Assembly: GCA_016794505.1 (NCBI GenBank)
Contig: JAEUJZ010000110.1
Span: 62,001-126,000 of the forward strand
DNA from: Myxococcales bacterium
GTDB lineage: Bacteria; Myxococcota_A; Polyangia; Palsa-1104; JAEUJZ01
Direction: 5' to 3'
DNA: 64,000 nt
Positions 8,586 through 18,365 of this stretch are shown piece by piece (within the stretch, counting starts at the first letter, position 1; each line of letters begins with the position of its first letter). Both the position numbers and the translations under genes were made by a program. Below the pieces are notes generated by a model. The model ran no database searches, was not told where the DNA came from, and saw only the letters and a program-made list of their open reading frames with translations.

Positions 8586-9464
8586 TCAGACGTTAAGCTC
8601 GACGCGGAAGAGCTGTTGCCCCAGGAAGATGTAGTCCCCTGAGAAGAGCTGCGAGAGCCCACTGAGCTTCTCATACGTGCCGTTCTTCGAACCCAGGTCG
8701 CTGACTTGGAAGCGTCCATCGTCCAGCGCCATGACCTGGCAGTGCCGGCCTGAGATAAACGGGTCCTCTGGGAAGTTGACGTCATTGCCCTCGCGGCCGA
8801 CGGTGATCAAGTCGGTACGAGCGCGGAAGACCACCCCGAGCTCTCCGCCTACCAAGATCTGCACCAGGGCCATGCGCGAGGGGCGGTGCGGCGAGCTGTA
8901 GTAGTACGTTCCTTCGCTGTCGGGCTGCGGTGGCTCTTCCGGCGGGCAGGCTTCGATGCGCAGGATCTGTTCGCCAGCTAGGAGCGTGCTGCCAGGGGCG
9001 ACGATCTTGGGACTGCGCAGGCGGATGAAGAGGCCATTTTTCGAGCCGTCGTCGCGGACGTAGATCTTGTTCTCACGGAAGAAGAAGGTCGCGTGGCGCG
9101 GTGACAGCAAGGGGTCTTCGGGAAACATCAGACCGCCTTCGAGGCGGCCAGCCACATGCTCTCCCTCGCTGAGAGGAAAGGCGATGCCATCTTGGCCTTC
9201 GCCTTTGACGAGGATTAAGCGGGCGCGGGCTCCCTGCGTTCCGGCCCACGTCGGCCGCGCGTCGCCAGCATCCAGACGCAAGCCGCAGACACCGCAGAAA
9301 CGGTGCTCGCGTGGCACCTCGCTGTGACAGCTGGGGCAGCTGCGCACCGACGGCTTGGCAGCGGAGGGCCCAGAAGCGGCGAGCGGTGAGTTGCACACCG
9401 GGCACACCGTCGCATTGAGCGGACTGAGCGTGTCACAGGCATCGCAGACCAAGCCGAGCGTCAT
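8586..9464 (-). CDS. Double zinc-ribbon protein with two FHA domains
   Basis: A 292-residue paralogue of the neighbouring 251-residue protein, in the same direction with a gap of about 33 bases, so probably the first gene of a two-gene operon. It carries two CxxC...CxxC zinc ribbons (CDACDTLSPLNATVCPVC and CPSCHSEVPREHRFCGVC) rather than one. The first FHA domain (about 80-165) reads GRLEGGLMFPEDPLLSPRHATF ... GSKNGLFIRL; the second (about 195-285) reads VGREGNDVNFPEDPFISGRHCQVM ... GSKNGTYEKL. Both keep the phosphothreonine-binding R, S/R-H and N-G residues. No membrane segment is seen. It most likely acts as a phospho-dependent adaptor in Ser/Thr kinase signalling. Confidence 0.9.
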   Translation of the reverse strand: MTLGLVCDACDTLSPLNATVCPVCNSPLAASGPSAAKPSVRSCPSCHSEVPREHRFCGVCGLRLDAGDARPTWAGTQGARARLILVKGEGQDGIAFPLSEGEHVAGRLEGGLMFPEDPLLSPRHATFFFRENKIYVRDDGSKNGLFIRLRSPKIVAPGSTLLAGEQILRIEACPPEEPPQPDSEGTYYYSSPHRPSRMALVQILVGGELGVVFRARTDLITVGREGNDVNFPEDPFISGRHCQVMALDDGRFQVSDLGSKNGTYEKLSGLSQLFSGDYIFLGQQLFRVELNV

Positions 9465-9779
9465 TAAGGGGCCTCAGAGACGGGTGATCGATCAAACGAG
9501 GGAAGAAAAAATCCCCGACCTAGCGTAAAGGAACCAATCTCTTAGTCAAGCCGAAAGCTTGCGTGCCCAACCCGTCGGTAGGTGGGACCGGGACGCAGCA
9601 CGCAGACCGCAGGGATGCAAGGCGCGCTTGGGCCGCGGCGTGAGTCCGGGCTGCGTTCTTGACAGGGGGCCGCGCGACGAGGCCATGCGATGACGACGTG
9701 CGGTGCGCGGGGTTTTCCAGCGGGCCGCGTCGTGGATGCTATGCAAGCGGGCAGAGTCACGGCACTATAGAGGCCCCAC
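9465..9779. other. 315-base divergent intergenic region
   Basis: Lies between the minus-strand FHA pair and the plus-strand ccm operon, so it must carry promoters for both. A TTGACA hexamer is present at 9659-9664 on the plus strand, but the sequence 17 bases downstream is a poor -10 element, so I do not call a promoter there. The stretch 9500-9545 is relatively A-rich. No RNA gene or convincing small ORF is seen. Confidence 0.4.
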
Positions 9780-11351
9780 ATGCTGAAGAACGTTGTTTGC
9801 GTCGCTATCTTGCTGTTTGCCGAGCTGTGCGGCTGGTTTGCCGCCGATGCGCTGGCACAGCCCGCGATGCTGGATCCGGCGCAGATGTCGGGTATTCCTC
9901 GTCCCGATCCGCAGGTGCCATCGGCGACGGTGACGGTGCGCTTGATTCGCGGCGAGCTAGCCAACCGCATCCCAGATGCCTCCGTCGAGCTGGTCGCAGA
10001 GCCTGCCGGGGCTGCATCGCGGATCGAAAAGACCAATGCCGAGGGGCGAGCGACCTTTGCTGAGCTGGCGCCTGGGACGTATACCGCCCGCGCTACGATC
10101 GATGGACAGACGCTGGGCTCGCAGCCGATTCAGGTGCAGGGGGCGCCTGCCCCTGGGGTGCGGGTCATGCTGGTGTTTGCCAAGAGCGCGACGGATCAGC
10201 AGAAAGAGCTCGGCACACCGGACGGCAAAGCTCGCACGGATCTTTCAGCCTCGGCGGGGACGCTGCGTGTCAAGCTGGTCGACGAAGCAGGCAAGCCGCT
10301 TGCGGGGCTGCAGGTGACCTTGCTCAGCGCCGCTCGTGGTGGAGACAAGGTTGAATCGGTGGCAAGCAAGGCATCCGCCGAGGATGGCACCGTGGCTTTT
10401 GCCGAGCTGCGCAGCGGCGGTGAGATTGGGTACATGGTCAGCGTGGCACGCGAAGGCTCGCGTCAGCAGAGCCAGCCGTTTCAGCTCGCTGCCGACCATG
10501 GGTCGCTGGTTGCCCTGACGGTGCGAGCCGTGTCCAGCGATCGCGGCGCGCTGCGAATGGGACCCGGTACGCACATCATTTTTGAACCCCAGGATGATGC
10601 GGTCCAGGTCGTCGAGAACATCCAGCTTCAGAACACGTTGGAACAGCCCATTGATCCGGGACCTACGGGACTGCGCATTCCCTTGGCCGCCGGGGCGTTG
10701 TCCCCGCAGGTGGCTCCAGGTGGGCCGTCGCAGCTTTCGGTGGATGCCAGCCAAGATGGCCCGCCTGTGCTGCTGTGGAAAGGCCCGATTCCGCCGGGCG
10801 AGACCATGATTCAGTCGGGCTTTGTCCTCAAGCATCGCGGCACGCTGAAGTTCCAGCAGCAGCTTGTCGTCAAGGCGGAGTCGCTGCGCGTCGTCGCAGT
10901 CAAGCTGCCCGAGCTCAAGATCGATGGCGTCACCGATGCCGAAGAGCGCAAATGGAACGGTCGTGAGCTGCTGGTGGCCTCGGCGATGTTGCCGGGCGTG
11001 GGGGGCGTGCTTGAGCTAACGGTGAGCGGCCTGCCGACCGACTTCTATCAGCTGCGCATGATCGCCGTGGTTTTGGCTGCAGCCATCGCGCTTGCCTTCG
11101 CCTATGTCGCGATCTATCGCCGCCCCGAAGAAGACCAAGAGACCGAGCAAGAGCGGCAGCGCCTGATGCGTCGTCGCGAAGCGCTGCTCGACGATCTAAT
11201 TTCGGCGGAAGAGGGCCAGGCCAGCGCTGCCACGACCGACGGGAAAGCGGGTGCAGCGGCCCGCGATGGGGGACGTACGCCTCGGCAGCCCGCGCAGCTA
11301 CGCGCGGCGCTGGAAGATGTCTATCGTCAGTTGGACGAGCTCAACGGCTGA
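9780..11351 (+). CDS. Membrane-anchored exported protein at the head of the ccm operon
   Basis: A 523-residue protein with an N-terminal signal sequence (VAILLFAELCGWFAADALAQ). Two carboxypeptidase-regulatory-like beta-sandwich repeats follow: VTVRLIRGELANRIPDASVEL with the turn TNAEGRATFAELAPGTYTA, and LRVKLVDEAGKPLAGLQVTLL with EDGTVAFAEL. A middle beta-rich domain precedes a single membrane helix near residues 425-445 (MIAVVLAAAIALAFAYVAIY) and a charged, coiled-coil C-terminal tail rich in Glu/Arg. Most of the protein would be periplasmic with a cytoplasmic tail. It ends 7 bases before ccmA, so it likely belongs to the cytochrome c maturation operon; its exact role is unknown. A scaffolding or heme-delivery accessory role is speculation. 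Confidence 0.85.
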   Translation: MLKNVVCVAILLFAELCGWFAADALAQPAMLDPAQMSGIPRPDPQVPSATVTVRLIRGELANRIPDASVELVAEPAGAASRIEKTNAEGRATFAELAPGTYTARATIDGQTLGSQPIQVQGAPAPGVRVMLVFAKSATDQQKELGTPDGKARTDLSASAGTLRVKLVDEAGKPLAGLQVTLLSAARGGDKVESVASKASAEDGTVAFAELRSGGEIGYMVSVAREGSRQQSQPFQLAADHGSLVALTVRAVSSDRGALRMGPGTHIIFEPQDDAVQVVENIQLQNTLEQPIDPGPTGLRIPLAAGALSPQVAPGGPSQLSVDASQDGPPVLLWKGPIPPGETMIQSGFVLKHRGTLKFQQQLVVKAESLRVVAVKLPELKIDGVTDAEERKWNGRELLVASAMLPGVGGVLELTVSGLPTDFYQLRMIAVVLAAAIALAFAYVAIYRRPEEDQETEQERQRLMRRREALLDDLISAEEGQASAATTDGKAGAAARDGGRTPRQPAQLRAALEDVYRQLDELNG

Positions 11352-11358
11352 GGTCTGC

Positions 11359-12159
11359 GTGTCTGCGTCGCCCCGCTTTCGCTGCATCGCCACGCGCGAT
11401 CTCTACAAAGACTATGGCCGCCAGAGGGCGCTAGCCGGTGTCTCGCTGCAGCTTCAGGCCGGGCAGGTGACGGCGCTGCTCGGTGAAAACGGCGCTGGCA
11501 AGTCGACCCTGCTTTCCATTTTGGCGGGCATGCTGCAGCCGACGCGCGGCCTGGTGCGGGTTGATGACCAGCCGCTGACCGAGGTCGACGACGTCAGCTT
11601 TCGCCGCTGCTTGGGCGTGCTCTCGCACGAGCCGCGCTGCTATGCCGAGCTCTCGCCGCGCGAGAACTTGCAGCTGTTTGTGCAGCTATACGACGTCTAT
11701 CGCCCCGCGACGGGCAGCGCGGCTTCCGAAGCAATCGAGCGGTGGCTGCGAGCCGTCAACCTAGAGCGCGCTGCCGGCCGACCGGTACGGACCCTGTCGC
11801 GCGGCATGCTGCAGCGCTTGGCCATCGCGCGGACGTTGTTGCATCAGCCGTCGCTGGTACTGCTCGATGAGCCGTATACCGGCCTCGATCAAGCCGGCGT
11901 TGCGATGCTGTCGTCGCTGATCACGCAAGAGCGCGCTCGCGGGGCTATTTTGCTCATTGTTACGCACGACCTGGCGACGGTGGCACCGCTCTGCGATCAG
12001 GTCTTGGTGCTCAGCAAGGGGCGGCTTGGTGCGTGCATCGAACTGCCGTTTGGCAGCGGTACCGGAGAGACCTTGCTTTCTGCCTATCGCAAGGCCGATC
12101 AGCGCGGGCCACGCAGCCGCTCTTCCGACGCTGCAACCCCACCGGGGAGCCCGCCATGA
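11359..12159 (+). CDS. ccmA: Heme exporter ATP-binding protein CcmA
   Basis: ABC-transporter ATPase, 266 residues from the GTG at 11359. The frame is open further upstream but overlaps the previous gene, and this GTG sits just after its stop. Motifs are GENGAGKST (Walker A, about residues 41-49), LSRGMLQRLAIA (signature), LVLLDEPYTGLD (Walker B) and a following VTHD switch histidine. Operon context with CcmB and CcmC identifies it as the ATPase of the CcmABCD complex, which drives release of holo-CcmE during cytochrome c maturation (System I). The stop overlaps the ccmB start (ATGA). Confidence 0.9.
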   Translation: MSASPRFRCIATRDLYKDYGRQRALAGVSLQLQAGQVTALLGENGAGKSTLLSILAGMLQPTRGLVRVDDQPLTEVDDVSFRRCLGVLSHEPRCYAELSPRENLQLFVQLYDVYRPATGSAASEAIERWLRAVNLERAAGRPVRTLSRGMLQRLAIARTLLHQPSLVLLDEPYTGLDQAGVAMLSSLITQERARGAILLIVTHDLATVAPLCDQVLVLSKGRLGACIELPFGSGTGETLLSAYRKADQRGPRSRSSDAATPPGSPP

Positions 12160-12857
12160 GCCCGGCGCGCTTTGTCGGGCAAGTGTGGCTGCTCTTGCGC
12201 AAAGACGTGCGCGTCGAGCTGCGGGCTGGTGAGCTCATCTACGCAACGATGTTGTTTGCTGCCATCATCGTGCTGTTGTTTTCGTTCGCGTTTCTCGGCG
12301 GTGCTCCACCGACGGTCGAGGTGATGGCTGGCGTGCTGTGGGTGGCGCTGGCCTTGGCGGGCCTCGTCGGAATCAGCCGCAGCTTCGAGCGCGAACGCGA
12401 AGCCGATACGCTGCGCGGCTTGCTCTTGTCGCCGCTCTCGCGCAGCGCGGTGTACCTGTCCAAGCTGCTGTCGATGGCTCTTTTGATGTCGCTGGTAGTG
12501 GTCGTCGTCGTGCCTGGTTTGTTGCTGTTGTTTGGCATGCAGCTATCGGGCGCGGGCGCGCTTGGCCACCTGCTTGGGCTTTTGGCCTTGGGCATTCTTG
12601 GCTTTACCGCCATCGCTTCGCTGTTTTCTGCCTCGCTGGGGCGAGCCCGCGGGCGCGAGCTGTTGCTGCCCCTTTTGGTGTATCCGCTCTCGGTGCCGGT
12701 GCTGCTCGCGGGCGCACGAGGCACATACGATATCCTGTACGGCACACAAGAGTCGTTGATCGATGCGGCTCGCTGGCTACGCTTCTTGTTGGCCTTTGAT
12801 GTGCTTTCGATTACGTGCGGGCTGTGGCTGTTTGAGCCCCTTTCGACCAACGAATAG
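12156..12857 (+). CDS. ccmB: Heme exporter membrane protein CcmB
   Basis: A 233-residue polytopic inner-membrane protein, started at ATG 12156 which overlaps the ccmA stop. About six hydrophobic segments are visible. The family features are the opening amphipathic segment VWLLLRKDVRVELRAGE, then the cytoplasmic SRSFEREREADTLRGLLLSPLSR that contacts the CcmA ATPase, and the late LLLPLLVYPLSVPVLLAG. It forms the CcmABCD complex with its neighbours. The frame upstream of 12156 is open but overlaps ccmA and is not used. Confidence 0.93.
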   Translation: MSPARFVGQVWLLLRKDVRVELRAGELIYATMLFAAIIVLLFSFAFLGGAPPTVEVMAGVLWVALALAGLVGISRSFEREREADTLRGLLLSPLSRSAVYLSKLLSMALLMSLVVVVVVPGLLLLFGMQLSGAGALGHLLGLLALGILGFTAIASLFSASLGRARGRELLLPLLVYPLSVPVLLAGARGTYDILYGTQESLIDAARWLRFLLAFDVLSITCGLWLFEPLSTNE

Positions 12858-12932
12858 ATCGGATCGGCGACGGGAAACACTCGGGCAAACCGTCTGCCCC
12901 ATCTGGCACAACCGAACCAAGCAGAGATCGTC

Positions 12933-13643
12933 ATGACGAACAACGCGAGCAGCCCACATTCAGCGTCGCTGCCCATGGGCCTCTTGGCCACCAGCCTGAT
13001 TCTGGCGGTGGGCTTTGCCTTGGTGCCACAGCTGATCTTGTCGGCACCCAACGAGCCCACGATGGGCTTTGTGCAGCGCATCTTTTACTTCCACGTCCCC
13101 GTGGCCTGGCTGGCCATGTTGGGGGCGCTTACGGCGGGCGTGGCCAGTGCGGTCTATCTGTCGTCCAACTCGGAGACTGCGGATGAGATCGCGGCCTCGG
13201 CGGCAGAGCTAGCCGTCGTCTTTGGCCTGTGCGCGATCGTGTCCGGCCCCTTGTGGGCTCGCAAAGCGTGGGGGGTGTTTTGGCAATGGGACGTGCGGCT
13301 GACGACGACGGCGCTGTTGTGGATCATCTTCGTCGCGTACCTGTTTGCTCGGCGCTACGGCGGACCCGGCGCACGGCGGCTGGCTGCGGGCTTGGCCTTG
13401 TTTGGCGCCGCCGATGTGCCGCTTATCTACATCTCGGTGTCGATTTGGCGGACCATCCACCCCAAGACCAGCGTGGTTCCGACGCTGGATCGCGGCATGC
13501 GGCCGGCGTTCTGGGCGGCCATGCTGTTGTTTTCGGTGCTCTTCTTTGTGCTTCTGGGCATGCGCCGTCGCCTAGAACGGCTGCGCAAGCAGTTCAACAC
13601 GCTCTACCTGGACGCCGACGAGGCGGGCCTGCTCGACGACTAA
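12933..13643 (+). CDS. ccmC: Heme lyase/exporter subunit CcmC
   Basis: A 236-residue membrane protein with about six transmembrane helices. It has the tryptophan-rich heme-handling motif in the form WGVFWQWDVRLTTTALLW and two conserved histidines flanking it, in IFYFHVPVAW and WRTIHPKTSVVP, as expected for the external heme ligands of CcmC. It transfers heme to the chaperone CcmE. It follows ccmB by 75 bases and precedes a CcmD-like gene. The C-terminal tail is longer and more charged (RRRLERLRKQF...) than in enterobacterial CcmC. Confidence 0.93.
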   Translation: MTNNASSPHSASLPMGLLATSLILAVGFALVPQLILSAPNEPTMGFVQRIFYFHVPVAWLAMLGALTAGVASAVYLSSNSETADEIAASAAELAVVFGLCAIVSGPLWARKAWGVFWQWDVRLTTTALLWIIFVAYLFARRYGGPGARRLAAGLALFGAADVPLIYISVSIWRTIHPKTSVVPTLDRGMRPAFWAAMLLFSVLFFVLLGMRRRLERLRKQFNTLYLDADEAGLLDD

Positions 13644-13655
13644 CGAGGGTCCCAC

Positions 13656-14045
13656 ATGAGACAGACCTCTGTGATGCAACGCAACCCGAGACTTCGCAGC
13701 GCCCTGGCTGGCGTATATCGCCTGGCCGTCTGGGCGTTGCTGGCTTTTACGTTCTGGGCGGGCTTGGGGCACGCCGACAAGGCCCCGCCGCCTCCGCCGT
13801 CTGCACCGAGCGCGGCTGCCCCAGTCGCTGACAAGGACGGCTTCGTGCCCGAGAGCCGGCCACCCGCCATGAACAATGTCGAAGCCGGTCTTCCAGCGGC
13901 GCCGCTCGTCGGAGCAGCCTATGGCTTTATCTGGCTCGCGGTGTTTGGCTTTGTTGTCTTTACCCTGCGCCGCACGACGCAGCTTGAAGCCGATATCGCG
14001 GATCTGCGTGAGCGCATCGCGCGGACTCAAGCGGGCTCGCAGTAA
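13656..14045 (+). CDS. CcmD-like small membrane protein
   Basis: A 129-residue protein with an N-terminal signal-like hydrophobic segment (AVWALLAFTFWAGLGHA), a Pro/Ala-rich linker, then one membrane helix (AAYGFIWLAVFGFVVFTL) followed by a short coiled coil (RRTTQLEADIADLRERI). The helix plus coiled-coil end matches the alternative CcmD family ('...AAYxxIWxxxFxYxxxLxRRxxxLxxEL'), here with an extra exported N-terminal extension. Position immediately after ccmC supports the call. CcmD stabilises the CcmABC-CcmE complex. No ccmE, ccmF or ccmH follows. Confidence 0.75.
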   Translation: MRQTSVMQRNPRLRSALAGVYRLAVWALLAFTFWAGLGHADKAPPPPPSAPSAAAPVADKDGFVPESRPPAMNNVEAGLPAAPLVGAAYGFIWLAVFGFVVFTLRRTTQLEADIADLRERIARTQAGSQ

Positions 14046-14059
14046 CCGGCAGGACAGCG

Positions 14060-14287
14060 ATGCCGACGGCGGCTCACGTGATTTACATCCCAGCGATGCT
14101 GATGTTCGGCATCCTGATTGGCTACTTTCTGGGGACTCGCGCGGCGCGGGATGCGCTGGCCGCCGAGCAGGCTCGACGCGAAGCCAAAGCCGCTCGGCGC
14201 GCTGCTCGACACGCTGAACACGTCGCCGCAGCATCGGAAATCACGACAAAATCGGGAGGCAATGATGCGCAAGATTCGTCTCAATGA
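14060..14287 (+). CDS. Small single-pass membrane protein, unknown
   Basis: A 75-residue protein with one N-terminal hydrophobic helix containing a small-residue motif (IYIPAMLMFGILIGYFLGTRAA) followed by an alanine/arginine-rich helix and a polar tail. It lies 14 bases after the CcmD-like gene and its end overlaps the start of the DUF962 gene by about 23 bases, so translational coupling is likely. I recognise no family. The gene is supported by position, a plausible membrane helix and its spacing rather than by homology. Confidence 0.6.
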   Translation: MPTAAHVIYIPAMLMFGILIGYFLGTRAARDALAAEQARREAKAARRAARHAEHVAAASEITTKSGGNDAQDSSQ

Positions 14288-14582
14288 AGAGTGGACGCGT
14301 CTGTTTGAACGCTATCGACACGAACACCAGCACCCGATGAACAAGCGCCTGCACAAGGTCGGCATCCCGCTGATCTTGTCCAGCATTCCCGTCGCTGCGA
14401 CGCTGATCGGGCTGCCGCTTGCGGCAGGTCTATTCACGGTCGGGTGGGGTTTCCAGTTCGCCGGTCATCTGTTTGAAGGCAGAAAGCCCACGTTCGTCGA
14501 CGACAAGCGCGCCCTGCTGATTGGCGCCATGTGGTACCTGGACCAGATCGGCGTGACGGTCTTTGAAGAGACCTCGGCGTAA
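14265..14582 (+). CDS. DUF962 / Mpo1-like membrane protein
   Basis: About 105 residues. Two adjacent ATGs (14262 and 14265) are possible; the second is better spaced from a GGGAGG ribosome-binding site at 14254-14259. The signature is YRHEHQHPMNKRLHKVGIPL, matching the H-x(4)-N-x(3)-H metal-binding pattern of DUF962/Mpo1, an iron-dependent 2-hydroxy fatty acid dioxygenase in yeast. Two hydrophobic segments follow, then a WGFQFAGHLFEGRKPTF motif with the second conserved histidine pair region. The yeast function (fatty acid alpha-oxidation) may or may not hold in bacteria. Confidence 0.88.
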   Translation: MRKIRLNEEWTRLFERYRHEHQHPMNKRLHKVGIPLILSSIPVAATLIGLPLAAGLFTVGWGFQFAGHLFEGRKPTFVDDKRALLIGAMWYLDQIGVTVFEETSA

Positions 14583-14675
14583 CGGCGCTTCGCCGTCGGC
14601 AGATCGCCAGCGGCGGATATTGCGGCGGGTGGGGTGTTGCGGTCGGTGCCGCGTCGGCTCGCTGGCCAGCGCAGG

Positions 14676-16391
14676 CTAGTTGGGGGGAGCGCCCGGCAGG
14701 CTGCGCGGACCCCCGATGGGCGGCGTCGGGAAGCGCAGGCTTTCGCCAAGAGACTTGAGCGCCAGGATCAGGGTCATGGGCAGGCGCGCTTTGTAATACC
14801 CCACGTCGCCGCCGTCGTAGCCGAACAAGAGCAGCGAGCCAGACTCCGGCGGTAGGCTCGGCATACGCGCGGCCGCTTCGGCGGGCACAAGCGATGCCAC
14901 GCCCTTTAGCAGCGACGAGAAGTTTACGTCCGCATAGAAGCTGCCACCCGCTGGATACGCGGCCAGTGCCTGCAGGCCGGGACGGTTCGCGACCGGGCCT
15001 TTGAACAGCTCTTTTACGACCTCTTCGACGGGCGCATTGAAGGTGTACACCAGGTACGGGCCGATCTGCGCCACCTCGTAACCCATGCGGTTGAGCTTTT
15101 CCCAGACCGGCTTGGCCGGCGAGTTCTGCGCCGTCGGGGTCAGGTTGACCTTGTACTCATAGCGATCCACCGGCCAGCCTTGAACCTTGCGTGCTCCCTG
15201 CTTCACTGCAACCTGCAGATTGACGCCGAGCTGCAGATACGCATCGTGCAGCGGACCCTGCTGCATCATGCCGACCATCTTGTGTCCCAAGGCCAGCATG
15301 GCAGCGGGGTTGTCGACGCGCATCAGACCATAGGCGCGGAAGACCGCATCGCCGCCAATCGACAGACTGGCTGCGGTTTCCAGCTTGCGGCCGATCTTCA
15401 GCCAGTCATCGACCATGCTTTGAACCAGCGCGCGAAGCTGCGGCTGCTCGTCGAGCATGGGGCCATAAAGGCGCATGTAGAAGTCGACGATTCGCTGGAT
15501 GTCCCGCGAGTTCCACACCAGCTTGATGTCGCCGGCAGGCAGGAACTGCACCAAGTTGGGCGCAGCGAGCGGCCCTTTTTCGCCGGCTTTGCTCTGCTTT
15601 TCCTGCACCAGCGCCGACAGCTCAATGCCCCCCTCATAGGGGCGAACACCGACGGCAGCGGCGCGCAGCGATTCGAGGCTGCTGACCATGCCTTCGAACA
15701 TCGCCATGGTGCTGGCTGGGCTGGGCGAGCCGGGCTGCCGCAGCGCTGACATCGTCAAGAGCGGCTGCATGGCCCGGATGCCCTGGCGCAGCACCGGAGC
15801 ATACTTGCTAAGCACCGCATCGATATGCAGGTATAGAAGCGCGTCGAACGGCGTTGGAGCATTGGCGATGCCCAGCAGCGTGTCTTTTTGGGCTCGCGCT
15901 TGTTCGAGGGCGCGGCCATTCATCGCGATGCCCGTCTGCTCGCCCCAGGCCTCGGCTTGCAGCGATTCGTTCATGCTCGTCAGGCGTCGGGCCAGCGTTC
16001 CTTGCGCCGGCACGGGAAACAGACCGACCAGCGGCAGGGCAAACGGTGTGTCGACACGGTCGGGATCCCACAAGAACAGCGACAGCGGCTTGCCGGCCGC
16101 GATCTCGTCGAGGTGTACGCCCTGCGCTTGCGCCAAGGGCTCCAGAACTGCGGGCCCCCCGAACAGTCCCAGCGTGCGTGTGAGATCGCGCACTTTCAGA
16201 TACGCGAAGAGTGGCGCATCACTTGGCGGCGGTGCCGCTGGCATCGGCACTTCGATAGGCTGCACCGTCGGTACGGGCAGCTTCGGCGGCTGCTTGGGTC
16301 CGCAGCCCAAAGAGGTCAGGCCAAGCGTCAAACAGACCCACGTCGGGATGCAGCGCAACGCGACAAAACGCAGACAGGATGATGCCTTCAT
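14676..16391 (-). CDS. Large predicted lipoprotein, unknown function
   Basis: A 571-residue protein with a lipoprotein signal (basic start, hydrophobic stretch, lipobox LTSLGC at about residues 26-31) followed by a proline-rich linker (KQPPKLPVPTVQPIEVPMPAAPPP), typical of outer-membrane-anchored proteins of this group. The mature part is a long alpha/beta sequence with repeated 'P-L-x-x-L' helices and segments such as GGDAVFRAYGLMRVDNPAAMLALG and GGSFYADVNFSSLLKGV. The repeated 'fraction of a score' style resembles DUF3352-type extracellular proteins, but I cannot place it with confidence. It stands alone between the DUF962 gene (convergent) and a kinase gene. Confidence 0.75.
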   Translation of the reverse strand: MKASSCLRFVALRCIPTWVCLTLGLTSLGCGPKQPPKLPVPTVQPIEVPMPAAPPPSDAPLFAYLKVRDLTRTLGLFGGPAVLEPLAQAQGVHLDEIAAGKPLSLFLWDPDRVDTPFALPLVGLFPVPAQGTLARRLTSMNESLQAEAWGEQTGIAMNGRALEQARAQKDTLLGIANAPTPFDALLYLHIDAVLSKYAPVLRQGIRAMQPLLTMSALRQPGSPSPASTMAMFEGMVSSLESLRAAAVGVRPYEGGIELSALVQEKQSKAGEKGPLAAPNLVQFLPAGDIKLVWNSRDIQRIVDFYMRLYGPMLDEQPQLRALVQSMVDDWLKIGRKLETAASLSIGGDAVFRAYGLMRVDNPAAMLALGHKMVGMMQQGPLHDAYLQLGVNLQVAVKQGARKVQGWPVDRYEYKVNLTPTAQNSPAKPVWEKLNRMGYEVAQIGPYLVYTFNAPVEEVVKELFKGPVANRPGLQALAAYPAGGSFYADVNFSSLLKGVASLVPAEAAARMPSLPPESGSLLLFGYDGGDVGYYKARLPMTLILALKSLGESLRFPTPPIGGPRSLPGAPPN

Positions 16392-16538
16392 GATGGCCGC
16401 ATCCTACTGTCAGTCACGGCAGCGAATCCATGCTTTCTTCGAGGCTGTGGCCATCGCCCCGGTATCGCAAAGCAAATCCGCGAATCGCGACCTGCGACGG
16501 CACACGCTCCGCCGCAACCCGCGCGATCTGAAGACGCG

Positions 16539-18290
<1,752 letters not shown>

Positions 18291-18365
18291 GATGTACTCA
18301 GCGTATCACGGTCGGCGCAGTGAACAGAAGACCCCGCGAGAAAGTCAGCTCGTGTGGCGAGCTGG

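Noticed and set aside
9659..9687. Possible sigma-70 promoter with TTGACA ahead of the ccm operon
   Set aside because: The hexamer at the required distance (GCCATG) is a poor -10 element.
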